64,000 bases of DNA from Algoriphagus ornithinivorans (GTDB lineage Bacteria > Bacteroidota > Bacteroidia > Cytophagales > Cyclobacteriaceae): contig NZ_FOVW01000003.1 of NCBI RefSeq assembly GCF_900115305.1, positions 393,627-457,626 of the forward strand, written 5' to 3'. This document shows, piece after piece, positions 51,978-60,606 of this stretch. Below the pieces are notes generated by a model. The model had not been told where the DNA came from and did no database searches. It saw only the letters and a list, made by a program, of their open reading frames with translations. How positions within the stretch are numbered: the stretch's first letter is position 1; each line of letters starts with the position of its first letter. Made by a program: the position numbers and the translations under genes.

Positions 51978-52036
51978 CCTAATTTTTGGAATTAGGGCTT
52001 CGACTCCCTGCTTTTAGCAGGCAGGCGCTCAGCCTG
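51978..52036. repeat. Three adjacent hairpins, REP-like intergenic element
   Basis: CCTAATT/AATTAGG (51978-51996), CCTGCT/AGCAGG (52007-52021) and CAGGC/GCCTG (52022-52036) follow one another in the 146 bp between the convergent ohr and qor-like genes. The pieces CTTCGACTCC and GCTCAGCCTGACAT around the second and third hairpins resemble short repeats that I recall as scattered in Bacteroidota genomes. No good T-run follows, so a plain terminator is less likely. Confidence 0.5.
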
Positions 52037-52068
52037 ACATCTTGTATCTCACTTCTCGCCTCTCGACT

Positions 52069-53049
52069 CTAATTTCTAATAACAACCACTCCTTTTCCGA
52101 GCATTTTTCTATCTAATATAGCCTGCAAAGCTTCTGGAGCTTCTTCCAATGAATATTTCCGGCCGATATGCTGTTGAATCTTTCCTTCTTGAATCCACTG
52201 CATTAACTGTCTGATATTCTGAAAACTTTTCTCCGATTCCAGTTTGGAGAACTGCCCCCAAAACACTCCCATGATAGAGCATCCTTTCAATAGGGGTAGA
52301 TTCATTGGGATTTGAGAGATTTCTCCGTTTGCGAAACCCACGATCAAATACCTTCCTTTCCAAGCAATACCACGTAAAGCTGCTTCGGTAAAATTTCCTC
52401 CGACAGGATCATAAACTACGTCCACGCCTTTTCCACCGGTCAACTCTTTGATTCTATTCTTAAGGTCCTCCTTTTCATAATTGATCGTTTCCGAAGCACC
52501 TTTCTTTTTGCATAAATCCAACTTTTCTTGGGAAGATGCCGCAGCAATAACATGGGCTCCGAGTAACTTCCCCAATTCAACTGCTGCAAGTCCTACTCCA
52601 CCTGCCGCTCCTAATACCAACAAGGTTTCTCCTTCTTTGAGTTGGGCCCGGTCTTTTAAGGCATGAAATGAGGTGCCGTAAGTATACAAAGTGGTCGCGG
52701 CAATTTCTGAAGGTAAACCCGGAGGTAGAGGAAAAACACGGTCAATATCCACTGCTACCTTTTCAGCAAAACCTCCCCATCCACATAAGGCTAAAACAGA
52801 ATCCCCAAGCTTAAATTGCTTGACTCCCTCTCCAACCTCAATAACTCTTCCCGCCACCTCCCCTCCTGGAGAGAAGGGTAATTCTGGTTTGAATTGATAT
52901 TTGTTTTGAATGATCAGAACATCAGGAAAATTTACCCCACATGCCTCCACCTGAATTACTATTTGCTTGGCAGCTGCTTTGGGATCTGGCAAATCCCCAA
53001 AGATCAGGGATTCAGGCATTCCGTGTTCTTGACAAATAATCGCTTTCAT
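52069..53049 (-). CDS. NADPH:quinone reductase-like zinc-independent MDR oxidoreductase
   Basis: A 326-residue medium-chain dehydrogenase/reductase. The N-terminal GroES-like domain has ACGVNFPDVLIIQNKYQ and PFSPGGEVAGRVIEVGEGV. The Rossmann motif is LVLGAAGGVGLAAVELGKLLGA (about 145-166). The zinc-ligand cysteines of alcohol dehydrogenases are missing, as in the QOR group. Cytoplasmic. It would reduce quinones or enoyl compounds with NADPH. Convergent with ohr; context suggests redox stress. Confidence 0.88.
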   Translation of the reverse strand: MKAIICQEHGMPESLIFGDLPDPKAAAKQIVIQVEACGVNFPDVLIIQNKYQFKPELPFSPGGEVAGRVIEVGEGVKQFKLGDSVLALCGWGGFAEKVAVDIDRVFPLPPGLPSEIAATTLYTYGTSFHALKDRAQLKEGETLLVLGAAGGVGLAAVELGKLLGAHVIAAASSQEKLDLCKKKGASETINYEKEDLKNRIKELTGGKGVDVVYDPVGGNFTEAALRGIAWKGRYLIVGFANGEISQIPMNLPLLKGCSIMGVFWGQFSKLESEKSFQNIRQLMQWIQEGKIQQHIGRKYSLEEAPEALQAILDRKMLGKGVVVIRN

Positions 53050-53161
53050 AAGATCTTTTGCTTTCTACTAAGTAATCAATTTTAAAGCTCTTTACCATGG
53101 AGAGGGCTGGTTTTTGTTAATTGATAACTAGTAAAATTTATTTGAGAGAATATTGAATTTC

Positions 53162-53630
53162 ACCGCAGAGGCGCGAAGGCCGCAAAGAAGATCGCAAGGT
53201 TTATGTCTTTAAGTTTTGAAAAATATCCTCTGTTTGGAATAGGGGCAAAATCTTAATAACTAATAACTCAGTAACACATAGCTCTCCCCTTGGCCGCTGC
53301 AAGCTATTTTTTAAAACCACAGAGAAATGATAGAAAGCATAGCTTAATAGATTCTTCGCCTCTTGTATCCTTTGCGGGATATTAAGTTAGCAATTCGTTT
53401 GATGCACTTTTAAAACCACATAGGCACAGTAGCCCACATAGCATTGGACAAAATTGAGCTTTTCCCTAAACGAGAACTCAATAACTATTAACAATTAACT
53501 ACTTGAATCCTGTTGTATTTTTCCACAAAATAAAATCGATAGTAAACATAGCTTCCTAAATCTTTGGCCTCTTGTATCCTTTGCGGGAGATAAAACTTTG
53601 CGCTACTGCGGCTCCGCGAGAATCTTATTT
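53162..53630. repeat. Non-coding repeat unit 1 (about 469 bp)
   Basis: First of two tandem copies in the 1010-bp gap 53050-54059, which holds no credible gene. The unit starts ACCGCAGAGGCGCGAAGGCC, continues with GCAAAGAAGATCGCAAGG and CTGTTTGGAATAGGGG, and a later part CCACAGAGAAATGATAG ends in TTGTATCCTTTGCGGGA. The exact 65-bp block 53297-53361 recurs 470 bp downstream. The phrase type (CGCAAAG, CACAGAG, TTTGCGGG) is known as widespread intergenic repeat sequence of unknown role in Bacteroidota. Confidence 0.85.
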
Positions 53631-53965
53631 ACCGCAGAGACGCGGAGGCCGCAAAGAAGATCGCAAGGTTTATGTCTTTTAGTTTAGAAAAGTATCTTCT
53701 GTTTGGACTAGGAACAAAATCTTAGTAACTAATAACTCAATAACCCATAAGTCTCCCCCTGCACCTCTGCAAGCTATTTTTTAAAACCACAGAGAAATGA
53801 TAGAAAGCATAGCTTAATAGATTCTTCGCCTTTTTTATCCTTCTCGGGAGAATTAGCGGGCTTTGAAGTAGAACAATGAACCCTGAACCCCGAACAAATT
53901 TGTCTCAATTAATCAGTTACTCCATTAGACAATTACTCATCTTCCATCCTTTGCGGGAGATCATA
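53631..53965. repeat. Non-coding repeat unit 2
   Basis: Starts ACCGCAGAGACGCGGAGGCC exactly 469 bp after unit 1, repeats GCAAAGAAGATCGCAAGG, and carries the second copy of the exact 65-bp block at 53767-53831. It ends around TTTGCGGGAGATCAT. Copies differ by scattered changes elsewhere, so the duplication is not brand new, but the identical block suggests local gene conversion or constraint. The 54-kb dipeptidase gene begins about 95 bp after it. Confidence 0.8.
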
Positions 53966-54059
53966 AACCGCTTTTCCCCAACAAAACCGCAAACATAATA
54001 GGCATTTCCTCCTGAAAGCGATAATTTTAAGCCTTTAACAAAAAACAGAATCAAAACCC

Positions 54060-55445
54060 ATGGCAGTAAACGATTTTATCCAAGCAAACAAAGAGCGATT
54101 TCTCAATGAATTGATTGACTTATTGAAAATTCCTTCTGTCAGTGCTGATCCCAAATTCAAAGACGAAGTATTTCGCGCAGCGGAATTTGTAAAAGAAAGT
54201 CTGGAAAAGGCAGGAGCTGATATGGCTGAAATTTGCCCTACGCCTGGATACCCTATCGTTTACGGAGAAAAAATTATAGATCCATCCCTTCCAACTGTAT
54301 TGGTTTATGGACATTACGATGTGCAACCAGCCGATCCTTATGAATTATGGGATTCTCCTCCTTTTGATCCTATCATCAAGAAGACTAAAAATCACCCTGA
54401 GGGAGCCATTTTTGCCAGAGGTTCTGCCGATGACAAAGGACAATTCTACATGCATGTAAAGGCTTTCGAAGCCATGATGGCAGCAGGAGATTTACCCTGC
54501 AATGTCAAATTTATGATAGAAGGAGAGGAAGAAGTGGGCTCCGACAACTTAGATGCTTTTGTCATAGAAAATAAAGAGAAATTAAAATCAGACGTGATTT
54601 TGATTTCTGATACCCATATGATCAGCATGCAAGATCCATCAATTACAGTGGGCTTGAGAGGATTAGCTTACATGGAAGTAGAGGTGACGGGACCTAATCG
54701 TGATCTTCACTCCGGAACTTACGGTGGTGCTGTGGCTAACCCAATCAATGTACTGTGTAAAATGATTGCCTCTCTCAAAGATGAAAATGAGCACATCACT
54801 ATTCCTGGATTTTATGACAAAGTGCAGGAACTGACAGCAGAGCAAAGAGGAAGATTAAATGAAGCTCCTTTTGACTTGAAAGAGTATGAAGAGAAACTGG
54901 ACGTAGCTACTGTTTTTGGAGAAAAAGGATATACCACCATCGAGCGGGTAGGCATCAGACCTACATTGGATGTGAATGGAATTTGGGGTGGATATACCGG
55001 TGAAGGAGCTAAAACAGTGCTTCCTTCAAAGGCTTATGCAAAAATTTCCATGCGTTTGGTTCCTGATCAAAACTGGCAGGAAATCGCACAGCTTTTTGAA
55101 AAGCATTTCAAATCCATCGCTCCGGCTGGTGTGAAAGTTAAAGTGAAAAGCCATCATGGAGGTTCTCCCGCTGTTGTATCAGATTCTTCTGTGGGTTATA
55201 AAGCCGCCGAAGCAGCTATGGAAGAAACCTTCGGCAAACGTCCAATTCCTACTCGTGAAGGAGGATCCATTCCAATTGTTGCGCTTTTCCAAAAGGAATT
55301 AGGTTCGGATCCTATTTTATTTGGTTTTGGCTTGGATACAGATGCCCTTCATTCTCCAAATGAACATTATGGGGTTCAGAATTACTTCATAGGAATAGAA
55401 ACTATCGCCGCTTTCTTCAGGCATTTTAAGAAATTGAGTGAATAG
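54060..55445 (+). CDS. M20-family metallodipeptidase
   Basis: A 461-residue cytoplasmic dizinc peptidase. Metal ligands are in GHYDVQP (His), RGSADDKGQF (bridging Asp), IEGEEEVGS (Glu, with the catalytic Glu beside it), ISDTHM (Asp) and DALHSPNEHY (His). A dimerisation domain with LHSGTYGGAVANPI fits the CNDP-like dipeptidases that cut Xaa-Xaa peptides. No signal peptide. Separate transcription unit between the repeat tract and dsbD. Confidence 0.93.
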   Translation: MAVNDFIQANKERFLNELIDLLKIPSVSADPKFKDEVFRAAEFVKESLEKAGADMAEICPTPGYPIVYGEKIIDPSLPTVLVYGHYDVQPADPYELWDSPPFDPIIKKTKNHPEGAIFARGSADDKGQFYMHVKAFEAMMAAGDLPCNVKFMIEGEEEVGSDNLDAFVIENKEKLKSDVILISDTHMISMQDPSITVGLRGLAYMEVEVTGPNRDLHSGTYGGAVANPINVLCKMIASLKDENEHITIPGFYDKVQELTAEQRGRLNEAPFDLKEYEEKLDVATVFGEKGYTTIERVGIRPTLDVNGIWGGYTGEGAKTVLPSKAYAKISMRLVPDQNWQEIAQLFEKHFKSIAPAGVKVKVKSHHGGSPAVVSDSSVGYKAAEAAMEETFGKRPIPTREGGSIPIVALFQKELGSDPILFGFGLDTDALHSPNEHYGVQNYFIGIETIAAFFRHFKKLSE

Positions 55446-55471
55446 GTTTTACTCAAATTTGAAAACGTGCC

Positions 55472-55501
55472 AATCCCCCTTTTCAAGAGGCTAGGGGGAT
55501 T
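55472..55501. terminator. Weak hairpin after the dipeptidase gene
   Basis: AATCCCCC (55472-55479) pairs with GGGGGATT (55494-55501) around a 14-nt loop, about 27 bp after the stop. The T-run is poor, so it may be an intergenic repeat rather than a true terminator. The rest of the 238-bp gap shows nothing. Confidence 0.45.
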
Positions 55502-55683
55502 TAAAAGTTTTCTATTTTGAAAAGAAAAAAAGAAATAATTAAAATCTTGATTCAGAATAGTCACAAAAAGTAGAGATTGAAAATTGAAGTGAACCAAAAG
55601 GCAATTTTCAATGCTTAAATAAACAATAAACACTTATCATTTCGACCAATTAAATCTATCCTGATTTAATTTTCCATCAGTTT

Positions 55684-57771
55684 ATGAGCCTCAGATCCCT
55701 TCAAAATATCAGCTTTCTCAGTTTAATTTTTATACTGATAAGCTTCAATTCCTTAGCTCAAATCATCAAAGCTCCGGTTTGGACTAGTAGAATTGAACCC
55801 GCCAATCCTCAGGTAGGAGAAGAGATAAAGCTGATTTTAGAGGCTGAAATCCCTGCAGGTTGGTATGTTTATGGAACCAGCTTCGATCCGAATCTTGGCC
55901 CTTTATTGACCACCTTGAAACTCAGCAATTCTGATGCTTATGTAGCCAAAGGTAAACTTCAGGAAGTAGGTGCTAAGAAAAAATACGAGGAGGTCTGGGA
56001 AGGTGAGGTAACGTATTTTATCAAAAAAGGGGTTTTTGAGCAGGGTTTGATCCTTTCTAAACCTACCGGGGAAATCCGTGGCAGCTTAGAATATCAGATG
56101 TGCTCAGACCTGACAGGGCAATGTATCAATTATGAAGAAGAGATAATCCTTGATTTCAAAGCCCAGCCAAATGCATCTGTAACAGAAAGCCCAACTGAAG
56201 CAAATGTTCAAACTTCTGCTGATAGCGGGCTATTTAATTTAGCGGAGGAGGAGGTTTTGCCGGCAGATGAAACGGCAGAGAGAACTCCCGCTCAAGAGCA
56301 GGTGATTACCATAGAAATCGAAGGGACAGAAAACCCCGGTTTATGGGGCTTTATGGTCTTGGCCTTTTTAGCTGGACTGGCAGCTCTTTTGACTCCCTGT
56401 GTTTTCCCGATGATTCCAATGACCGTCAGTTTTTTCACCGGAAGAGCTAAAACCAAGGTAGCAGGAATTCGAAATGGCTTTATTTATGGGATTTCTATCA
56501 TTGCAATTTATACGATTGCAGGAACTGCTGTTGCAGCTATTCAAGGGCCGGAGTTTGCAAACTGGCTGGCGACCCATTGGCTTCCCAATCTCTTTTTCTT
56601 CGGAATTTTCATTGTTTTTGCCTTAGCCTTTTTGGGTTTATTCGAAATCACCTTGCCTTCTTCATTTGTGAATAAGGTAGACGCCAAATCCGAAAAAGGA
56701 GGTTTAATCGGAATCTTTTTTATGGCCTTCACCCTGGTATTGGTTTCATTCTCATGTACTGGTCCCATTGTAGGTTCTATTTTGATTTCTTCAGCTGGAG
56801 GAGAGTTGATCAAACCAATTTTAGGCATGTTCTCATTCTCCTTGGCATTTGCAATTCCATTTACTCTTTTCGCAGTTTTCCCGGGTTGGATGAGTAGTCT
56901 TCCAAAGTCTGGCGGATGGTTAAACTCTGTCAAAGTTGTTTTAGGCTTTTTGGAGCTTGCGCTGGCCTTCAAATTTTTGTCCATCGCAGATCAGGTCTAT
57001 CACTGGGGCATACTAGACCGAGATATTTTCTTGGTAATCCACATTGTCATCTTCTTTGCTCTAGGTCTGTATCTCTTTGGGAAAATCAAATTACCTCATG
57101 ACTCTCCGCTAGATTTCATAGGTGTTCCCAGGCTATTGCTGGCATTGCTCAGTTTGATGATTGCCGTATACATGATCCCAGGACTTTGGGGAGCTCCTTT
57201 GAAATATTTGAGCGGATATTTACCTCCCCTTACTTCTCAGCAATTCAAAATAAACGGAACAGCTGCTGTGGGAGAATCATCTCAATATATCTTGGATGAG
57301 CCAGTGAAATATTCGGATTTACTGGAAATCCCTCATGGCATCAAGGGCTATTTTGATTATGAACAAGGTTTAAAGGCCGCAAAAAAAGCCAATAAACCCT
57401 TATTGATTGATTTTACCGGTCATGGATGCGTGAATTGTCGCAAAATGGAGGAAAATGTGTGGTTGGATCCGGAAGTTCTGAGAAGGCTGAAGGAGGATTT
57501 TGTGATGGTTGCGCTGTATATCGATGAACGATTTGAGCTTCCTGAACGTGAATGGTACACTTCAGAATACGATGGGAAAGTGAAAAAAACCTTGGGCAAG
57601 CAAAATGCTGATTTCCAAATATCCCGATTTCAAAACAATGCCCAGCCCTATTATGTGATTTTGGATCATGAAGAAAACCTGCTAGTAAACCCCCGTTCCT
57701 ACGATACCAGTATTCCGGCATTCATTGAATTTTTGGATAAGGCAAAAGCAGAATTTGAGAATAGGAACTAA
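55684..57771 (+). CDS. dsbD: Thiol:disulfide interchange protein DsbD family
   Basis: A 695-residue membrane protein with a signal peptide (ends NSLAQ, about residue 26). The N-terminal domain (about 30-155) is DsbD-alpha-like, with CSDLTGQC. Eight helices (about 220-510) follow, with the CcdA-type cysteines in LLTPCVFPMIP and SFSCTGPIVGS. A C-terminal thioredoxin domain has TGHGCVNCRKME near 580. It carries electrons from cytoplasmic thioredoxin to periplasmic thiol proteins, possibly including the double-thioredoxin lipoprotein at 49767. Single gene. Confidence 0.92.
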   Translation: MSLRSLQNISFLSLIFILISFNSLAQIIKAPVWTSRIEPANPQVGEEIKLILEAEIPAGWYVYGTSFDPNLGPLLTTLKLSNSDAYVAKGKLQEVGAKKKYEEVWEGEVTYFIKKGVFEQGLILSKPTGEIRGSLEYQMCSDLTGQCINYEEEIILDFKAQPNASVTESPTEANVQTSADSGLFNLAEEEVLPADETAERTPAQEQVITIEIEGTENPGLWGFMVLAFLAGLAALLTPCVFPMIPMTVSFFTGRAKTKVAGIRNGFIYGISIIAIYTIAGTAVAAIQGPEFANWLATHWLPNLFFFGIFIVFALAFLGLFEITLPSSFVNKVDAKSEKGGLIGIFFMAFTLVLVSFSCTGPIVGSILISSAGGELIKPILGMFSFSLAFAIPFTLFAVFPGWMSSLPKSGGWLNSVKVVLGFLELALAFKFLSIADQVYHWGILDRDIFLVIHIVIFFALGLYLFGKIKLPHDSPLDFIGVPRLLLALLSLMIAVYMIPGLWGAPLKYLSGYLPPLTSQQFKINGTAAVGESSQYILDEPVKYSDLLEIPHGIKGYFDYEQGLKAAKKANKPLLIDFTGHGCVNCRKMEENVWLDPEVLRRLKEDFVMVALYIDERFELPEREWYTSEYDGKVKKTLGKQNADFQISRFQNNAQPYYVILDHEENLLVNPRSYDTSIPAFIEFLDKAKAEFENRN

Positions 57772-57781
57772 GGAAAAAATG

Positions 57782-58225
57782 CTATAAGCAGGAGTTTTCT
57801 TTGATTAGTTCCAGTGCTTTGGGGAATTTATCTTGCATAAATTCCAAATGCTCATCCATCACATCTATTTCCACTTCTAGTTTAACAGTATTTTTTCCCT
57901 CAATTAGCTTATAGGTTTCATTGGCTCCTGACCATGTTTTGGTTTCTTCATCTATAGGCTGGGGCTTTGCATCTGTCACTTTACCGATATGCTTAAAAGA
58001 TATGATTGAATAAGGAATGAATTGCTCAATTTTACTGTATATGCCACTTTGATCTGGCCCAAGGAAATGTACAACTCCTCCCTCTTCCCAATTTTCAGCG
58101 AGCATATAAGATCCTTCCAAAAAGACAGCAGACCATTTCCTATAGTACTCATCCTCCCAAAGGGCTTTCCAAACACTGGGTTTTTCAGCTGGGATATCTA
58201 TGGAAAATATGAGTCGATTGAGCAT
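57782..58225 (-). CDS. SRPBCC (AHSA1-like) domain protein
   Basis: A 147-residue protein with the START/Bet v1-like pattern: IFSIDIPAEKPSVWKALWEDEYYRKWSAVF at the N-terminus and a long C-terminal helix (EFMQDKFPKALELIKENS). It is commonly annotated SRPBCC domain-containing. It would bind a small hydrophobic ligand or act as a co-chaperone-like protein; no active site is visible. Convergent with dsbD. Upstream on its strand begins the cassette-like array. Confidence 0.8.
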   Translation of the reverse strand: MLNRLIFSIDIPAEKPSVWKALWEDEYYRKWSAVFLEGSYMLAENWEEGGVVHFLGPDQSGIYSKIEQFIPYSIISFKHIGKVTDAKPQPIDEETKTWSGANETYKLIEGKNTVKLEVEIDVMDEHLEFMQDKFPKALELIKENSCL

Positions 58226-58313
58226 CTATTTTGAAATTTGATGAGACACTAGAAGTAAGGTCGTTTAGGGATAATTGGAGAGGTTTTTTATGGGAATGAA
58301 GGTTAACGTCTCC

Positions 58314-58420
58314 GGTTAACGCAAGTAGCGGCTTGGGAACGTGAATTTGTCGTTAAATTATCTTTTACAGGTAGTGAAAAATGTCATTTTAGATGGTCTG
58401 CCGCTATTTGTTCGTTAACC
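58314..58420 (-). repeat. attC-like inverted-repeat element 1 (107 bp)
   Basis: GGTTAACGCAAGTAGCGGC (58314-58332) and the oppositely oriented GCCGCTATTTG…CGTTAACC (58400-58420) form the arms. Read on the minus strand: outer box GGTTAAC, unpaired GAAC, inner box AAATAGCGGC, a loop, inner box GCCGCTACTT, unpaired GC, outer box GTTAACC. This is the R''-spacer-L''...L'-spacer-R' plan of integron attC sites. The outer boxes match RYYYAAC and GTTRRRY at six of seven positions. It begins 21 bp after the stop of the orphan gene ending at 58442. The rest of this gap shows nothing else. Confidence 0.55.
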
Positions 58421-58441
58421 GATGTTCCACCACAGTTATTT

Positions 58442-58957
58442 TTAAGCAACTCCATTTACTCGAAAGTCTATAAACTTATTTTCGTCAACAAGGTATTTAA
58501 TATTCCAAAATCGGCTTCCTCCATCAAAAGTCATTTGCCATTCCGTTTTCCAACGATCGTCGGGTTTTGTCCAGCCACGAATACTGTCCAATAAGCTGTA
58601 ATGATTCCAGAGAAAATTTACGTGTATAACTTTCTGGCCGTCTTCATCAATGAATCCGATATATTGTCTGACATACTTGCTTAAATTTCGATGGATTACA
58701 GGTCCGTAATCTTTTCCATGGTTGGGTTTATTTTTATTAATTTCTCTTATGTCTTTTCTCAGTTGAGTTTCCAATTTCTCAATCTCAGCTATTGTGGGAG
58801 TAAACCTCCTTTCTTCTGGAGGATTTTGAGTGTAAAGAATCTTATAAGTCTCCGGAAAAACTGCACCTTTAAAAGTCGGCTTTTCAATCAGCTTTATGCT
58901 TTGGGAAAAACCCAGAGTAAAATTTAGCAGAATTAATATGGAAAGCAGTCTTTTCAT
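58442..58957 (-). CDS. Orphan exported protein, cassette-like gene
   Basis: A 171-residue protein with a signal peptide starting at the ATG 58957 (MKRLLSILILLNFTLGFSQ); a TTG four codons upstream is less likely. The mature part starts KLIEKPTFKGAVFPETYKIL and has a helical stretch (TIAEIEKLETQLRKDIREIN) and a beta-like end (FDGGSRFWNIKYLVDENKFIDFRVNG). I do not recognise a family. It is enclosed by the two inverted-repeat elements at 58314 and 58964, 21 and 6 bp away. Confidence 0.75.
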   Translation of the reverse strand: MKRLLSILILLNFTLGFSQSIKLIEKPTFKGAVFPETYKILYTQNPPEERRFTPTIAEIEKLETQLRKDIREINKNKPNHGKDYGPVIHRNLSKYVRQYIGFIDEDGQKVIHVNFLWNHYSLLDSIRGWTKPDDRWKTEWQMTFDGGSRFWNIKYLVDENKFIDFRVNGVA

Positions 58958-58963
58958 AATTGT

Positions 58964-59110
58964 GGGCAACGGATTGCAGCTACCCGAAGGTGGCGATTTC
59001 GGAGCACTTCACTGTCAACCAAGCAGAAACTTTGATAGAAGCATCCGCCGCGGCGGAATTTAACCACTGAACCGCCACTTTTGGGTATGTTTTGTTATAG
59101 CCAGTTGTTC
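58964..59110 (-). repeat. attC-like inverted-repeat element 2 (147 bp)
   Basis: Arms TACCCGAAGGTGGCG (58981-58995) and CGCCACTTTTGGGTA (59073-59087) pair almost fully, with outer GGGCAAC (58964-58970) and GTTGTTC (59104-59110) supplying the AAC/GTT triplets. A perfect palindrome TCCGCCGCGGCGGA (59044-59057) lies in the central part. It begins 5 bp after the stop of the gene ending at 59116 and ends 6 bp before the start at 58957. The outer boxes fit attC consensus only at the invariant triplets. Confidence 0.45.
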
Positions 59111-59115
59111 TTTGG

Positions 59116-59799
59116 TCAGTATAACTCTTCATTGTATTCAATTTCAAAAGTTTCTAGTCCAAAGTCAATTTGAAAATTACTTTTAACTTCCTTTTTAATA
59201 CATAAAAACATTGGTAAATCTTCAGAAGTTGTCAAGCACCAACTTAAGTCGTCTGGAAATAAATAAGTACAATAATCGAAGTAAAAGTCTTCTTGAAGTT
59301 CAAGGTATTTTTCAACGTCAATTTCTGTACGTTCTTGTTTAGGGTCTTCGTCAATCGAGTACCTATAAACATCATCAATAAAAAGATTTAACAACCGTCC
59401 GTTTGCTAATTTTATAAGACTTGTTTTTAAAGCAATTTTACTTTGTTTTTCAAGAATTTTAACCGCAGGTGTTGGTTTTATTCTGTTTAATAATTTGTAG
59501 TCATATGGTTTTTCAAAAGTCTCTGAAATTTGTTTTAATGATATTTCCCTAAATAATTTGTCCTTGTCAGGATTAATAAAAAGTCCAAATTCTCTTTCAA
59601 TCTTTATTCTCTGGTTTGTTTGTTCGATTGTTTCATTTTGTTCTGGATATTCGTCAAAAGGAAAATTGTCAACAATTCCAACTTTCCAATGAATTAGATA
59701 ATATTCATCAAAAACATTTGGAACTATATAAGAGATATGATTCCAAGAATTCTCTTGTCTATTTGAAAAATGTTCTTTTATCCAGTTGAATTTGTCCAT
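59116..59799 (-). CDS. Orphan cytoplasmic protein, cassette-like gene
   Basis: A 227-residue protein rich in Lys, Asn, Ile, Phe and Tyr, with more A/T-rich codons than the flanking core genes. It has no signal peptide or helix-rich membrane part. Segments such as ENSWNHISYIVPNVFDEYYLIHWKVGIVDN and FPDDLSWCLTTSEDLPMFLCIKKE suggest a mixed alpha/beta fold, reminiscent of SMI1/KNR4-like or DUF proteins of cassettes, but I cannot assign a family. Inverted-repeat elements lie 5 bp after and 23 bp before it. Confidence 0.75.
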   Translation of the reverse strand: MDKFNWIKEHFSNRQENSWNHISYIVPNVFDEYYLIHWKVGIVDNFPFDEYPEQNETIEQTNQRIKIEREFGLFINPDKDKLFREISLKQISETFEKPYDYKLLNRIKPTPAVKILEKQSKIALKTSLIKLANGRLLNLFIDDVYRYSIDEDPKQERTEIDVEKYLELQEDFYFDYCTYLFPDDLSWCLTTSEDLPMFLCIKKEVKSNFQIDFGLETFEIEYNEELY

Positions 59800-59822
59800 T
59801 GTCGGTTTTCAAAAATTGGCTG

Positions 59823-59946
59823 CAACGTTTTGCATATGGCTTGTGGCGGTTTCGAAGTAATTTCTTGTCCACCGAAACCAAAGCTGGCTTCGGAGCGAAA
59901 ACCTTGCTGGCAGCCGTTAACCCGCCATAAGCTATATGCGTTGTTG
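59823..59946 (-). repeat. attC-like inverted-repeat element 3 (124 bp)
   Basis: GCATATGGCTTGTGGCGG (59832-59849) and CCGCCATAAGCTATATGC (59922-59939) pair at 16 of 18 positions. Outside them CAAC (59823-59826) and GTTG (59943-59946) form the outer boxes, separated from the arms by unpaired bases (3 on one side, 5 on the other). An inner perfect stem GGTTTCG (59848-59854) with CGAAACC (59873-59879) lies beyond the arms. It begins 12 bp after the stop of the gene ending at 59959. Confidence 0.5.
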
Positions 59947-59958
59947 TGGTGCGTTTTT

Positions 59959-60606
59959 TTATTTTTCTCCAAGCCAAACATCTCCTTTTTTGAATGAATA
60001 TGATTCAGTAGCTTCTCCAATTGGCTCTTTAAATTTCGTTGTTCTGTGTGGCTTTTTTAGCATTTTTTCAAACCACTTTTTATCTTCTTCATAGTCCGCT
60101 AATGTTGCGTAAAATTCTGGGTCACCTGGTTCGCTGTTGTCAAAGTGGTCTTCGTCAAGTCTATATTCCCAATTAAAATTTTCAATTTCATCTTTTAACT
60201 GTCCATATTTCTCGGGGTTCAACTTCTTTGACTCGTCTGGTTTAAAAAAAGTGTTTTCATAAAAGTCCAAATATTCTCCAATCGCACAGACAACTTGAGA
60301 ATTCGCAAATCTTGGTTCAAAGAGCCATATTCTCAAATAATAGTTTTCATCAAGTTTGTCCAATTCCCTTTTCCAAGAATCATAAATTTCAATAAGTCCA
60401 CTTAGGATTCTGGACTTTGTTTGTCCTTTTGGACTAGGTGTTTGGCTGTTGGTTAAAGAAATTCCGCTCCAAGGGTGAACTCGAATTTTCGCATAATCTC
60501 GCTTGTACTCTTTCAAATAGATCAAATCGAGATTCTTATGCGTTTCAACCCATTGGTCAATGTCATTCCATCTTCTGTTATGTCCGCGGATTTTCTTTGT
60601 TTTCAC
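59959..60606 (-). CDS. Orphan cytoplasmic protein, cassette-like gene
   Basis: A 215-residue protein starting at a GTG (60606; no ATG fits). MKTKKIRGHNRRWNDIDQWVETHKNL opens it. A WSGI...PSPKGQTKSRILSGLIEIYDSW block and an acidic middle (RLDEDHFDNSEPGDPEFYATLADYEEDKKWFEKML) follow. No signal or membrane part and no recognised domain. GTTGTGGTGC (59943-59952) and GCACCACAAC (60621-60630) bracket the gene as a perfect 10-bp inverted pair. The nearest chromosomal gene upstream is the chitinase. Confidence 0.72.
   Translation of the reverse strand: MKTKKIRGHNRRWNDIDQWVETHKNLDLIYLKEYKRDYAKIRVHPWSGISLTNSQTPSPKGQTKSRILSGLIEIYDSWKRELDKLDENYYLRIWLFEPRFANSQVVCAIGEYLDFYENTFFKPDESKKLNPEKYGQLKDEIENFNWEYRLDEDHFDNSEPGDPEFYATLADYEEDKKWFEKMLKKPHRTTKFKEPIGEATESYSFKKGDVWLGEK

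Noticed and set aside
53162..53965. Possible CRISPR array in the repeat-rich gap
   Set aside because: There are only two long units about 469 bp apart, no regular 25-40-bp repeats with similar-sized spacers, and no cas genes.
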